64,000 nucleotides of DNA, from contig CAYVHU010000007.1 of assembly GCA_964451415.1 (NCBI GenBank), positions 84,140-148,139 on the forward strand, read 5' to 3'. This document shows positions 18,193-27,574 of this stretch, in pieces (positions within the stretch are counted from its first letter, which is position 1; each line of letters starts with the position of its first letter). Both the position numbers and the translations under genes were made by a program. The stretch is from CAYVHU01 sp964451415 (lineage in GTDB: Bacteria > Pseudomonadota > Alphaproteobacteria > Rhodospirillales > Magnetovibrionaceae). The notes below the pieces were generated by a model. The model was not told the origin of the DNA. It saw only the letters and a list, made by a program, of their open reading frames with translations, and ran no database searches.

Positions 18193-18972
18193 TTACGGCC
18201 TCAGCTTGTAGCCGGTATCGAACATGCGCCAGCAGATCAGCCACAACACCATGTCTACGCCAGCAACCACGGCCACGCCGATCCACACCGGCGCATCGGC
18301 CTGGCCGATGAAACCATAACGAAACCCGTCGATCATGTAGAAGAACGGGTTTAACCGCGCGATCCCCTGCGCCGTTTCCGGTAGTCGTTCGATGGAATAA
18401 AACGTGCCGGAAAGGAATGACAAGGGGGTCACGATAAAATTTGTCAGAGCCGCGACATGGTCGAACTTATCGGCCCAGATCCCCCCGATGAGGCCCAACA
18501 ACGAGAGCATCAAAGACGCCCCAACGCCAAAAAAGAGAATAAAACCGACATGGCTGAGCTTCATCGGCACGAAGACGGCAACCACCAAACTCACCACCAA
18601 ACCCACCATGACCCCGCGCGTCATACCGCCCATGGCGTGGCCGAAGGTCAGTTCATGGGCGTTAAGCGGCGGCATCAAGGTATCGACGATGTTGCCTTGA
18701 ACCTTGGAAATCAGCATGGAACTTGACGTGTTGGCGAAGGCGTTTTGCACCATCGCCATCATAATCAGGCCGGGGGCGAGAAATTCCAGGAACGGCGTCG
18801 TCCCCACCATCCGCGAAGCCCCCCCCAAGGCCAGCGAAAAGACCGCCAAAAACAACAACGTAGTGGCCAACGGACCGATGATGGTCTGCGTATAGACCTT
18901 CAAAAAGCGGCGCACTTCACGCACATAGAGCGTGTATAACCCAAGCCAGTTGCTGGCCGTTACCTGCTTCAT
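18193..18972 (-). CDS. ABC-2 type transporter permease
   Basis: 259 residues with six hydrophobic segments and the ABC-2 family pattern (QTIIGPLATTLLFLAVFSL near the start; SFLSGTFYSIERLPETAQ before the last segment). It resembles the E. coli YadH type. The usual partner ATPase is not adjacent on either side, so it is encoded elsewhere or has been lost. The transported substrate is unknown. The gene is divergent from recX. Confidence 0.88.
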   Translation of the reverse strand: MKQVTASNWLGLYTLYVREVRRFLKVYTQTIIGPLATTLLFLAVFSLALGGASRMVGTTPFLEFLAPGLIMMAMVQNAFANTSSSMLISKVQGNIVDTLMPPLNAHELTFGHAMGGMTRGVMVGLVVSLVVAVFVPMKLSHVGFILFFGVGASLMLSLLGLIGGIWADKFDHVAALTNFIVTPLSFLSGTFYSIERLPETAQGIARLNPFFYMIDGFRYGFIGQADAPVWIGVAVVAGVDMVLWLICWRMFDTGYKLRP

Positions 18973-19025
18973 AAATTTTAGCTCTCTCTTGGTGCCGTCT
19001 TCCGCATCTTATATAGTCGCGGCCC

Positions 19026-19628
19026 ATGGTCCATGGCAAACGCAAAGCGGAAAAACGCTCCCCCCGCGCGCTCACAGCGCAGCGGTTGAACGCCATCGCG
19101 CTCCGTCATCTGGAACGCTACGCATCCTCAGCGGAAAATTTAAGGCGCGTGCTGCAACGGCGCGTGGACAAAGCAGCCCGCCTTCACGATGATCCAGACC
19201 AAGCTATGAACAGCGGCGAAACCCAGGGCTGGATCGAAGAATTGATCGGGCGTTTTGTGGACATCGGCCTGCTCAACGATCGGCTTTACGCACAGAACCG
19301 TGCCCGCGCGCTGCTCACGCAAGGCGCTTCCACACACCTGATTCGTCTGAAACTCCGGGAAAAAGGCCTGTGCGTGGACGACATCGAAGCCGCCTTGGAA
19401 AGACTTTTCACCGAACACGGCGAACCGGATATGATCGCCGCCATCAAACGGGCGAAACGCCGTCGCCTGGGGCCTTACGGCGACCCGGCCAAACGACGGG
19501 AACGCCATGACAGGGATATGGCCGCACTGGCGCGCGCTGGTTTTTCCTACGCCGTAGCAAAACGCGTGATCGAGACGCAGGATGCCGACACGCTTAACGC
19601 TCTGTTGGGACCGCAAACCTTGATATAG
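19026..19628 (+). CDS. recX: Regulatory protein RecX
   Basis: 200 residues, rich in Arg and made of repeated three-helix units. Typical RecX strings include ALRHLERYASSAENLRRVL and FVDIGLLNDRLYAQ. RecX modulates RecA filament activity. recA itself is not in the window. The ATG at 19026 is 53 bases from the divergent permease start. No clear SOS box was identified. Confidence 0.85.
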   Translation: MVHGKRKAEKRSPRALTAQRLNAIALRHLERYASSAENLRRVLQRRVDKAARLHDDPDQAMNSGETQGWIEELIGRFVDIGLLNDRLYAQNRARALLTQGASTHLIRLKLREKGLCVDDIEAALERLFTEHGEPDMIAAIKRAKRRRLGPYGDPAKRRERHDRDMAALARAGFSYAVAKRVIETQDADTLNALLGPQTLI

Positions 19629-19657
19629 TACTTACGATTCATTGAGACGGAGACGCC

Positions 19658-20800
19658 ATGCAAAACTTGGAATCGTTGTGGACCTTGGTAAAAGATGTCT
19701 GGCGTACAGGCGTGTTCGGCGTGGATATCGGCGCCTTTTTGGTGGCGCTGGGCATCTTCGTCCTGTTCTTGCTGCTGCGCGGTCTGATCACGCGGTTCAT
19801 CATCGGCGCCTTGAAATTACGTGTGGGCAAGACCAAGACCCTGCTGGACGATGAACTTCTTTATGCACTGGAAGAACCGCTGCGTCTGGTGCCCCTGATT
19901 TTGGGGGCGTTCTTCGCCTTTCAAGCCTTGCCGCTGGGCTCGCAAATGCAAACGGTGGCGGACCAGATCGTGCGTTCGCTGATCACTGCGGCGATCTTCT
20001 GGGCGTTGTACCGTGCGGTTCATCCCCTGAGCAACCTGCTGAACCGATTGGAAACAATTTTCACCGCCGTCATGGTGGAATGGCTGATCAAAGCGACCAA
20101 GGCCTTAATCGGCTTTATCGGTATCGCCGCCGTGCTGGAAATCTGGGGCATTCAGGTCGGACCGATCCTGGCCGGTCTGGGCCTGTTCGGCGTCGCCGTG
20201 GCCCTGGGGGCCCAGGATCTGTTCAAGAACCTGATTGCCGGCATCTTGATCATCGCCGAACGGCGCTTCAACAAGGGCGACTGGATTCGCGTCGATGGCG
20301 TGGTCGAAGGCACGGTGGAACAAATCGGATTCCGCTCCACCATGGTGCGCCGCTTCGACAAGGCCCCGGTGTTCGTGCCGAACGCCAAGCTGGCGGACAA
20401 CGCCGTAACCAACTTCACCGCCATGACACACCGGCGTATCTCTTGGACCATCGGCCTCGAATACAGCACCACGCTGGCGCAGCTTCGGGTCATCCGCAAC
20501 GAAATAGAGGCCTATATTTTGACCTCCGATGAATTCGCGCCTCCCGATGAGGTCGCGACGTTCGTGCGCATCGATCGGTTCTCCGACAGTTCCATCGACA
20601 TCATGCTGTATTGCTTCACCAAAACAACGGTGTGGGGCGAATGGCTGGAGATCAAAGAACGCCTCGCTTATGCACTCAAGGATATCGTGCAAAATGCAGG
20701 AGCTTCCTTCGCCTTTCCCAGCCAGTCCGTATACGTACAAGCACTTCCCGGCGACGCCCCGGACGTGTTTGTGCCGCCCCCCGCCAAAGCCAGGCATTAA
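19658..20800 (+). CDS. MscS-family mechanosensitive channel
   Basis: 380 residues. Several membrane segments occupy roughly the first 190 residues. They are followed by the pore-lining TM3-like helix and the conserved cytoplasmic beta domain (GVAVALGAQDLFKNLIAG, then FNKGDWI and VEQIGFRSTMVRRFDKA). This is the MscS/YbdG-like layout, expected to release small solutes during osmotic downshock. GGAG lies eight bases before the ATG. Confidence 0.9.
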   Translation: MQNLESLWTLVKDVWRTGVFGVDIGAFLVALGIFVLFLLLRGLITRFIIGALKLRVGKTKTLLDDELLYALEEPLRLVPLILGAFFAFQALPLGSQMQTVADQIVRSLITAAIFWALYRAVHPLSNLLNRLETIFTAVMVEWLIKATKALIGFIGIAAVLEIWGIQVGPILAGLGLFGVAVALGAQDLFKNLIAGILIIAERRFNKGDWIRVDGVVEGTVEQIGFRSTMVRRFDKAPVFVPNAKLADNAVTNFTAMTHRRISWTIGLEYSTTLAQLRVIRNEIEAYILTSDEFAPPDEVATFVRIDRFSDSSIDIMLYCFTKTTVWGEWLEIKERLAYALKDIVQNAGASFAFPSQSVYVQALPGDAPDVFVPPPAKARH

Positions 20801-20817
20801 TCGAGACAGGGACGATC

Positions 20818-21159
20818 ATGGCCATCACCATCTATCACAATCCGCGCTGTTCCAAATCGCGTCAAACGCTGGAACTGATCCGCAATCGAGGCATTGAACC
20901 GGAGATCGTGCACTACCTGGAAACGCCCCCCACGGCGGACGAACTGAAGACGATCTTGAAAAAGCTCGCCATGGCAGCGGTGGATATCGTGCGCGAAAAA
21001 GAAGCCCGCGAAGAGGGCATAGACGCGCGCGCGCTGGATGAAAACGAACTGATCGAAGCCCTTGTGCAACATCCACGCGCGATCGAACGCCCCATCGTCG
21101 TCACGACCCTGAAGGCACGTATCGGCCGTCCCCCCGAAAACGTGCTGGAGATTCTTTAA
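20818..21159 (+). CDS. arsC: Arsenate reductase (glutaredoxin type)
   Basis: 113 residues of the ArsC/Spx thioredoxin fold. The catalytic Cys11 lies in HNPRCSKSRQTL, and Arg in ERPIVV near residue 92 matches the anion-binding arginine. The frame is open upstream into the channel gene, but the ATG at 20818, 17 bases after the mscS stop, is where family similarity begins. No other ars gene is nearby, so this may be a YfgD-like housekeeping homologue rather than part of an arsenic operon. Confidence 0.88.
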   Translation: MAITIYHNPRCSKSRQTLELIRNRGIEPEIVHYLETPPTADELKTILKKLAMAAVDIVREKEAREEGIDARALDENELIEALVQHPRAIERPIVVTTLKARIGRPPENVLEIL

Positions 21160-21180
21160 CGCCCCGATGCACCGCAAGGC

Positions 21181-21208
21181 GTATCAGGCGGCGCGTATCA
21201 GGCGGCGC
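21181..21208. repeat. 14-bp tandem duplication at the 3' end of the first chemoreceptor gene
   Basis: The 14-bp unit at 21181-21194 is repeated exactly at 21195-21208. It spans the stop codon of the chemoreceptor gene. The second receptor has only one related copy, so this is a local slippage duplication that left the reading frame intact. Confidence 0.75.
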
Positions 21209-22922
21209 GTATCGTTTGCAAAAAGGCGTTGGCCTCGTCGCGAAGCCGGTCGGACTGACGCGACATCTCGCTCGCCTCGTGGAGGATGGCATCCGCCGAG
21301 CGCCCCGTATCGTCCGCCGCCTGAGTGACCTGAACGATGTTCGAAGACACTTCCGCCGTGCCGTTGGCGGCTTCTTCCACATTGCGGGCGATTTCCTGGG
21401 TCGCGGCGCCTTGTTCTTCGACCGCAGCGGAAATGGCCGACGAAATTTCACTGATCTGGCTGATCGTGCCACCGATGGAACCGATGGCAGCCACCGCTTC
21501 CTCCGTGGCGTTTTGAATGCCGCCGATCTGGGTGGAGATTTCCTCCGTCGCCCTGGCGGTCTGGTTGGCCAGGTTCTTGACCTCGGAAGCCACCACCGCG
21601 AAGCCCTTGCCCGCCTCGCCAGCGCGCGCGGCCTCGATGGTGGCGTTCAGCGCCAGCAAGTTCGTCTGGTCGGCAATATCGGTGATCAAGGCCACCACTT
21701 CGCCGATTTTTTGCGCCGCCGCGGCCAGGCCCTGAACTTTGGCGTTGGCGCCCTCGACTTCCGTCACCGCCGCACCGGCGACTTGCGCGGACTGAGCCAC
21801 CTGACGTGAAATTTCATCAATCGAGCTGGACAGTTCTTCCGAAGCACTGGCCACCGTCTGCACATTGAGCGAGGCTTGTTCCGCCGCCGTGGCCACGGAA
21901 GTCGCCTGGCTGTTGGTCTGCCCGGCGGTGGTGGAAACGGACTGTGCGGAAACCTCCATTTTCCCCGCTGCGGCGGAAACGCCTTCGACAACGGCGCCGA
22001 CGGTGGTCTCGAAGCGTTGCGCCATGGCCAGGCGTTGCTCCTTTTGTTCCTCCACGGCACGTTCCTCGGCAAGCTTCCGCGCGGTCTCGCTTTCTTCGGC
22101 CTCGCCCAACAGACGCCTCGTCTGGCTCAAAGCGCGTGAAACGGCGCCGAATTCATCCTTGCGCTCACCGTCAAGACAGGCTGTGGCATCCCAATTATGG
22201 TCCTGGATGCTGTTGATATCTTTCATCAGATTGTTGATGCTGCGGTGTAGAAAGCGAAACAGATAAACAGCGCTGGCCAGGGCGACAGCCAGTCCCACCC
22301 CCGCCAACATCAAGTTCAGACGCTCCAATTCCGACATGCTTCCCTGCACACGGCGCACCCCGTTCACCAGCCCCAAAACCTCATAATCGGTGCTGACATT
22401 GACCTTGGAAACCAGGGCGTTGATGTTATTACCCATGGTCTCCGCCACGGCATCGAAGCTTCCGATCATCTGGTTGCCGGCGGCAGGCCCTTGGGCGACA
22501 TACACCTTGCCCAGAGCAATCCCGGTTTTGTAATAAGGAACGAATGCGGTTTCGACGGATTTGAGGGCATCGAGAACCTGGGGCATGTTCATCCTTTGTG
22601 CCAGTTTACGCGCCCGCACAACGTCCGCGGCAAACTGCGCCGCACTGGCCTTGGCCTTGTCAAAGCCGTCATTTTCACCATTCAGCCCCCGCGTCGCGGA
22701 AATATCGCTGATCCACAGTTGGACCTCGATAACGTCACGCTGGATGTCCTTGATGGTTTCCAACAGAGGAATTGAGCTTTGCGAAACCTGATCCGCCGTT
22801 TTCACCGATGTTTTCAAAAGCGGGATTTCGGCATTCAAATTTACCACCGTGACGCCGGTGGCGATGCCAAAAACGGAAAACATGACCCCTAAAACCAAAA
22901 TAAGGCGGGTCTTAATCGTCAT
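21198..22922 (-). CDS. Methyl-accepting chemotaxis protein (4-helix-bundle sensor)
   Basis: 574 residues. A transmembrane segment lies near residues 8-28. A helical periplasmic sensor follows to about residue 205, with a second membrane segment near 207-225, a HAMP-like linker and the long coiled-coil signalling domain. The CheA/CheW-contact hairpin is canonical (NLLALNATIEAARAGEAGKG). No C-terminal NWETF-type CheR tether is present. AGGAGAA precedes the ATG. It is tandem with a paralogue (23209-24933), with which it shares an almost identical signalling domain but a clearly diverged sensor. The ligand is unknown. Confidence 0.93.
   Translation of the reverse strand: MTIKTRLILVLGVMFSVFGIATGVTVVNLNAEIPLLKTSVKTADQVSQSSIPLLETIKDIQRDVIEVQLWISDISATRGLNGENDGFDKAKASAAQFAADVVRARKLAQRMNMPQVLDALKSVETAFVPYYKTGIALGKVYVAQGPAAGNQMIGSFDAVAETMGNNINALVSKVNVSTDYEVLGLVNGVRRVQGSMSELERLNLMLAGVGLAVALASAVYLFRFLHRSINNLMKDINSIQDHNWDATACLDGERKDEFGAVSRALSQTRRLLGEAEESETARKLAEERAVEEQKEQRLAMAQRFETTVGAVVEGVSAAAGKMEVSAQSVSTTAGQTNSQATSVATAAEQASLNVQTVASASEELSSSIDEISRQVAQSAQVAGAAVTEVEGANAKVQGLAAAAQKIGEVVALITDIADQTNLLALNATIEAARAGEAGKGFAVVASEVKNLANQTARATEEISTQIGGIQNATEEAVAAIGSIGGTISQISEISSAISAAVEEQGAATQEIARNVEEAANGTAEVSSNIVQVTQAADDTGRSADAILHEASEMSRQSDRLRDEANAFLQTIRAA
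21622..21968. repeat. Segment identical between the two tandem chemoreceptor genes (partner at 23633-23979)
   Basis: By eye, 21622-21968 matches 23633-23979 without a mismatch (constant offset 2011). Flanking parts of the signalling domain differ only at scattered positions. Identity including third codon positions points to gene conversion or a recent duplication. Confidence 0.75.
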
Positions 22923-23208
22923 TTTCTATTCTCCTAATTTTCCGAATCCCGACAAATTTTCCGCCGCAGAGACGACTGCGACGCGCTGAGTCCGTAAAAA
23001 CACGACATCCACCGGCAAGCACCGCCGTTTTCAATGCCATTCTATAAGTCTTTTGGAGTGTTTCCAGAAGAGAAAAAACATTATATAAATGTGAAGTTCC
23101 GTGGCTTCAAATCCCACATATGGCTCGTAGTTTATTCCGAGCCATCTTTCAAGTTTTTTCCACGATTGCTGGTGTCGTTGCGCTGTGCGAAAATCACGCC
23201 GGCTTACA

Positions 23209-24933
23209 TCAGGCGGCGCTGATCGTTTGCAAAAAGGCGTTGGCCTCGTCGCGAAGACGGTCGGACTGACGCGACATCTCGCTCGCCTCCTGGAGGATAT
23301 CATCCGCCGAACGCCCCGTTTCGCCCGCTGCCTGGGTGACGTGAGCGATATTCAAAGACACTTCCGCCGTGCCGCTGGCGGCCTCTTCCACATTGCGGGC
23401 GATTTCCTGGGTCGCGGCGCCTTGCTCTTCGACGGCAGCGGAAATGGTCGATGAAATTTCACTGATCTGGCTGATCGTGCCGCCGATGGAACCGATGGCG
23501 GCCACCGCTTCCTTCGTGGCGTTTTGAATGCTGCCGATCTGGGTGGATATCTCCTCCGTCGCCCTGGCGGTCTGGCTGGCCAGATTCTTGACCTCGGAAG
23601 CCACCACCGCGAAGCCCTTGCCCGCCTCGCCGGCGCGCGCGGCCTCGATGGTGGCGTTCAGCGCCAGCAAGTTCGTCTGGTCGGCAATATCGGTGATCAA
23701 GGCCACCACTTCGCCGATTTTTTGCGCCGCCGCGGCCAGGCCCTGAACTTTGGCGTTGGCGCCCTCGACTTCCGTCACCGCCGCACCGGCGACTTGCGCG
23801 GACTGAGCCACCTGACGTGAAATTTCATCAATCGAGCTGGACAGTTCTTCCGAAGCACTGGCCACCGTCTGCACATTGAGCGAGGCTTGTTCCGCCGCCG
23901 TGGCCACGGAAGTCGCCTGGCTGTTGGTCTGCCCGGCGGTGGTGGAAACGGACTGTGCGGAAACCTCCATTTTCCCCGCCGCAGCGGAAACGCCTTCGAC
24001 AACGGCGCCGACGGTGGTCTCGAAACGTTGCACCATGGCTAGGCGTTGCTCCTTTTGTTCCTCCACGGCACGTTCCTCGGCAAGTTTTCGCGCGGCTTCG
24101 TTCTCTTCGGCCTCTGCCAGGAAATGGCGCGTTTGGATCAAGGCGCGCGAAACGGCACCGAATTCATCCTTGCGTTCACCGTCAAGACAGGCCGTGGCAT
24201 TCCAATCGCGGTTTTTCAGACTCTGAATATCCGCCAGCAAATCTTCGATGCTACCCTTGATCACGCGAAACAGATAAAGCGCCCCGGCAAGGACGATCCC
24301 CAGTCCCACGACGGCTAAAATCATATTCATCCGCACCAGCCCCTCCACGTTGCGCTGGATCGTGTTGACGCCGCCCACCAACGTGGAGACCTGTTTTTTG
24401 GTGAGCACGTTGATATCTTTGACCAGCCCATCCATGCTTTCGCCCATGGTCTCGGCCACCGCGTCGAACTGGCTCATCATCGGGTTGCCGCCAGCGGGAC
24501 CTTCCGCCACATAGGCGTTGCCCATTTTCACGCCGGTTGCGTAATAGGGCCCGAAGGCCGCCTCGGCGGCGTTGAGACCGTCGATGATTTTGCTCAGACC
24601 CAGCACGCTCGCAAGCTGCTTAGCGCGCTGGACATCGGCATAAAACCTGTCGGCGTTGGCCTTGGCTTCATCCAAGCCGTCGTTGAGACCGTCCAGGGCG
24701 CGGGTTGCGGAAATATCACTGATCCATTGTTGAACCTGAACGACATCAAGCTTGATATCCTTGATCTTCACCAGCAAGGGCAAGGTGTTTTGCGAAACCC
24801 GGTTCGCCGTTTGCACGGACGAGCGCAACAAGGGAACTTCTGCGTTCAGGTTCACCACCGTGACGCCAAGGGCAAACCCAAAAACGCAAAAAATCGTTGC
24901 CAGAACCAAAATGAGACGTGCCTTGACGGTCAT
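23209..24933 (-). CDS. Methyl-accepting chemotaxis protein, tandem paralogue
   Basis: 574 residues, the same length and layout as the neighbouring receptor. It has an N-terminal membrane segment, a helical-bundle sensor domain, a second membrane segment near residue 208 and the signalling coiled coil with the conserved hairpin. The sensor half differs at many positions from the neighbour, for instance in the segment after ISDISATR, while the signalling half is nearly the same at the DNA level. AAGGAGAG precedes the ATG. The 286-bp gap between the two genes holds no gene that I can support. Confidence 0.93.
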   Translation of the reverse strand: MTVKARLILVLATIFCVFGFALGVTVVNLNAEVPLLRSSVQTANRVSQNTLPLLVKIKDIKLDVVQVQQWISDISATRALDGLNDGLDEAKANADRFYADVQRAKQLASVLGLSKIIDGLNAAEAAFGPYYATGVKMGNAYVAEGPAGGNPMMSQFDAVAETMGESMDGLVKDINVLTKKQVSTLVGGVNTIQRNVEGLVRMNMILAVVGLGIVLAGALYLFRVIKGSIEDLLADIQSLKNRDWNATACLDGERKDEFGAVSRALIQTRHFLAEAEENEAARKLAEERAVEEQKEQRLAMVQRFETTVGAVVEGVSAAAGKMEVSAQSVSTTAGQTNSQATSVATAAEQASLNVQTVASASEELSSSIDEISRQVAQSAQVAGAAVTEVEGANAKVQGLAAAAQKIGEVVALITDIADQTNLLALNATIEAARAGEAGKGFAVVASEVKNLASQTARATEEISTQIGSIQNATKEAVAAIGSIGGTISQISEISSTISAAVEEQGAATQEIARNVEEAASGTAEVSLNIAHVTQAAGETGRSADDILQEASEMSRQSDRLRDEANAFLQTISAA

Positions 24934-25123
24934 CTTCTTTCTCTCCTTTTCGACCCCCCGGCATCACTATGAGCAGCATGGATTCTGACGTTGATTTCAA
25001 CGTACCCATGCGGGGCATCCACAAGAATATCTCCACATCAAGCACGTGGTTTCACGTTAATATATTACAAGTTATTTCTCGGCACGAAGGCGTTCGCCGC
25101 CCGACATGCCTTGCGGCCGGGGA

Positions 25124-26035
25124 TTACAGGGATCTGAACGCCTTGGGTCGCAAGCTTGCCTCTCCCATCATCGCCGTACGCACCTCGTCGCGCAGGCGCG
25201 CGGTATCCCTGGGCACCGTGCCGGCCAAGGCCAGGCAGTTCGACGCATGATTGGAACGGAATATGACGGGCCGGGGCGGATCGAGGTTTTCAAGCAACAA
25301 AGCCAGTTCGCCGAGTACGCCCGCGTCGTCTTGTTCCTGAAACCTCCCGCCACGTTTGGCGAAAGATGCGTCGAAACGCGATCGCAAATCCGCTTCCAGA
25401 CCCAGTTGCAACGTCGAAAGATAGGCCGGCGGTCGGCGGTTGATCAGTGCCGCGGTTCCTTCAATATGTTCGCGCCACAAGGTCTTGCCGCCGAGGCCAA
25501 GAATGACGGTCGCCGAAACCTTGAGGCCCACGGCCTCGGCGCGTGCCAACGCTTTTTCCAAGCCCTTGAGGCCGCCTTTTTCAATACGTTTCAAAATATC
25601 GTCGCAACCGGATTCAATCCCGAGATACACCAGCTTGAGGCCCCGGTCTTTCAAACGCGCCAGTGCCGCCTCGCTTTTTGCGTGCAAATTCTGCGGTGTT
25701 GCGTAACAACTGATGCGGTGCAGATCGCCAAACGCCTCGGCAAGTTTATCAAGGATGGATTCCAAATGATCGGCAGGCAGACACAAGGCATCGGCGTCGG
25801 CCAGAAAAATACGCCGCGTATCAGGCCACTGGCGCGCCGCGTCTTCGATATCGGCAAATATTTCATCGCGGCTTCTGGCGCGGAACGCCTTGGTTTTGTA
25901 CATCGCGCAAAACGTACAACCGTTGAAGCTGCAACCAAGCGTCGCCTGAAGAATCAGGTTGCGACCTTCGGAAGGGGGGCGCCACAAGGGCATATCGTAG
26001 ATCATAAACCCCACTGTAACGCGGCGCAGCGCCAT
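25124..26035 (-). CDS. Radical SAM protein, Elp3/MiaB-fold type
   Basis: 303 residues. The cluster motif is GCSFNGCTFC (Cys35, Cys40, Cys43), a CX4CX2C form that I recall from a group of uncharacterised radical SAM proteins carrying GC..N.CTFC. Later segments YLGIESGCDDILKRIEKG and VILGLGG match the Elp3/MiaB-like SAM domain. No cobalamin-binding, TRAM or acetyltransferase domain is visible. The substrate is unknown. The start is ambiguous, since Met11 or Met15 would also leave the domain intact. Confidence 0.82.
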   Translation of the reverse strand: MALRRVTVGFMIYDMPLWRPPSEGRNLILQATLGCSFNGCTFCAMYKTKAFRARSRDEIFADIEDAARQWPDTRRIFLADADALCLPADHLESILDKLAEAFGDLHRISCYATPQNLHAKSEAALARLKDRGLKLVYLGIESGCDDILKRIEKGGLKGLEKALARAEAVGLKVSATVILGLGGKTLWREHIEGTAALINRRPPAYLSTLQLGLEADLRSRFDASFAKRGGRFQEQDDAGVLGELALLLENLDPPRPVIFRSNHASNCLALAGTVPRDTARLRDEVRTAMMGEASLRPKAFRSL

Positions 26036-26141
26036 TTTAAATGGCGATCACGCTCTTCGTCTTGTTCCTTCCCGGGGTCCTATTTTCCTTGAACGCCAGA
26101 CGGTTGCAATCAATACTTCGCTCAGGAAAACGGTGAGGACC

Positions 26142-27560
26142 ATGGCGACAAGCGAAAATATCTCCAACGCTCCCAAAGACGCCCGACGTTCCGCACCCGC
26201 AAGCGCGATTGCGAAAGTTTATGAGCGCGCCGTGGAGCATCACCGTGCGGGTCGCCTCATGGAGGCCGTGCGCGAATACGCACGCGTCTTGCGGCGTGCG
26301 CCAAACGCCGAGGTCTACAACAATCTGGGCGTGGCCCTGCGCGCCTTGGACAAGCCCCACGGGGCGGCGGCGTGCTATCGCCGCGCTTTGGCGCTGAAAC
26401 CGGAAGCGGCGAACATCTATACCAACCTCGGCAACGTATTGCGCGATCTGGGCGATACCGCACGCGCCCTTGAGGCGCACCGTCGCGCCATCAAATATGC
26501 CCCTCAATCTCCGCAGGCCCTGTTCAACGCCGCCTTGGCGCTGCGCGCAACCGGCCAGGTCAAAGCCGCCCTGGGACAGTTCAACGCCGCGCTCAAAATC
26601 GAACCTGCCTATGCCACGTGCCGGGTTGAACGCGCCATTACATTATTACAATTGGGCGATTGGCCGCGTGGTTTTGCGGAGTTGGAAAACCGTTTCGCCC
26701 TGCCCGGACGCGACCCCCGACGCAAAGGTCTCGCCCTGTGGGACGGGGCACCGCTCAAAGGGGCAAGCATCCTTGTCAATTACGAGGGCAACGAGGCCGT
26801 TGCGATACAATTCTCGCGTTTTGCCGCCGCCTTGAAGTCCATGGGAGCCCGCGTGGTCATGGAGTGCCCCGAACACCTGATCCATTTGTTCGCTGCCACG
26901 GCGGCGATCGACGCCACGATTCTACCGCGCGCGCCCATCACAAACGTCGATGTGCAAATTCCCCTGTTGAGCCTGCCGTCGCGCTTGAAAGTCTCCCTTG
27001 ATACGCTGCCGGCGGAAATCCCTTATCTGTCCAGACCGAAATCCACCGTTGCGCCGCCAAGTGTTCTTCCGCACACCCGTCTGGCCGTGGGACTGGCATG
27101 GTCCGGGCGCGGTGACGCCATGTCACAACAGACCCGGAACACGGCGCAAAATATGATGCTGGAAGACTTTGCGGAAATCTTCGCCATTCCCAACCTGCAA
27201 TTCTTTGCCCTGGAACACTCATCCGCCACGGACGATATCGCACGCCTGGGATTGCAGGCCTTGATTGAAAACGCCGACGCTTCCATTGTGGATGTGGCCA
27301 ACCTTGCCGCCGTCATCGAACAATTGGATTTGGTGATCTGCGATGAATCCTCGCTGTGCGCGCATGTCGCAGGGGCCCTGGGCAAACCGGTGTGGATGGT
27401 GGCCGGTCCTCAAGCCGACTGGTGCTGGCTTATGGGACGCGAAGACAGCCCATGGTATCCTAGCTTACGTCTGTTCCGCCACGCTTCCCCACACGATGCG
27501 GCAAACAGTGTTTCGGCCATCCGCAAAGCCCTGATGGACATTCTGGCGCAAGGCGCATAG
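26142..27560 (+). CDS. TPR protein with glycosyltransferase-like C-terminal domain
   Basis: About 472 residues from the ATG at 26142; a GTG nine bases upstream is an alternative. Residues 20-190 form four or five tetratricopeptide repeats (VYNNLGVALRALDKPHGAA, IYTNLGNVLRDLGDTARAL and so on). The C-terminal 250 residues resemble the GT-B half seen in TPR/heptosyltransferase-like proteins, with VGLAWSGRGD and, near the end, DLVICDESSLCAHVAGALGK. A role in protein or surface glycosylation is an inference. It is followed after 14 bases by another repeat protein on the same strand. Confidence 0.75.
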   Translation: MATSENISNAPKDARRSAPASAIAKVYERAVEHHRAGRLMEAVREYARVLRRAPNAEVYNNLGVALRALDKPHGAAACYRRALALKPEAANIYTNLGNVLRDLGDTARALEAHRRAIKYAPQSPQALFNAALALRATGQVKAALGQFNAALKIEPAYATCRVERAITLLQLGDWPRGFAELENRFALPGRDPRRKGLALWDGAPLKGASILVNYEGNEAVAIQFSRFAAALKSMGARVVMECPEHLIHLFAATAAIDATILPRAPITNVDVQIPLLSLPSRLKVSLDTLPAEIPYLSRPKSTVAPPSVLPHTRLAVGLAWSGRGDAMSQQTRNTAQNMMLEDFAEIFAIPNLQFFALEHSSATDDIARLGLQALIENADASIVDVANLAAVIEQLDLVICDESSLCAHVAGALGKPVWMVAGPQADWCWLMGREDSPWYPSLRLFRHASPHDAANSVSAIRKALMDILAQGA

Positions 27561-27574
27561 CGAGAAATCCGACG

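Noticed and set aside
16845..18311. 488-codon open frame on the plus strand
   Set aside because: It is antisense to argD, with no recognisable domain and a His/Arg/Gln-rich composition typical of shadow frames.
22923..23208. Small frames between the two chemoreceptors
   Set aside because: They are short, unconserved-looking and partly antisense to the receptor 3' end.
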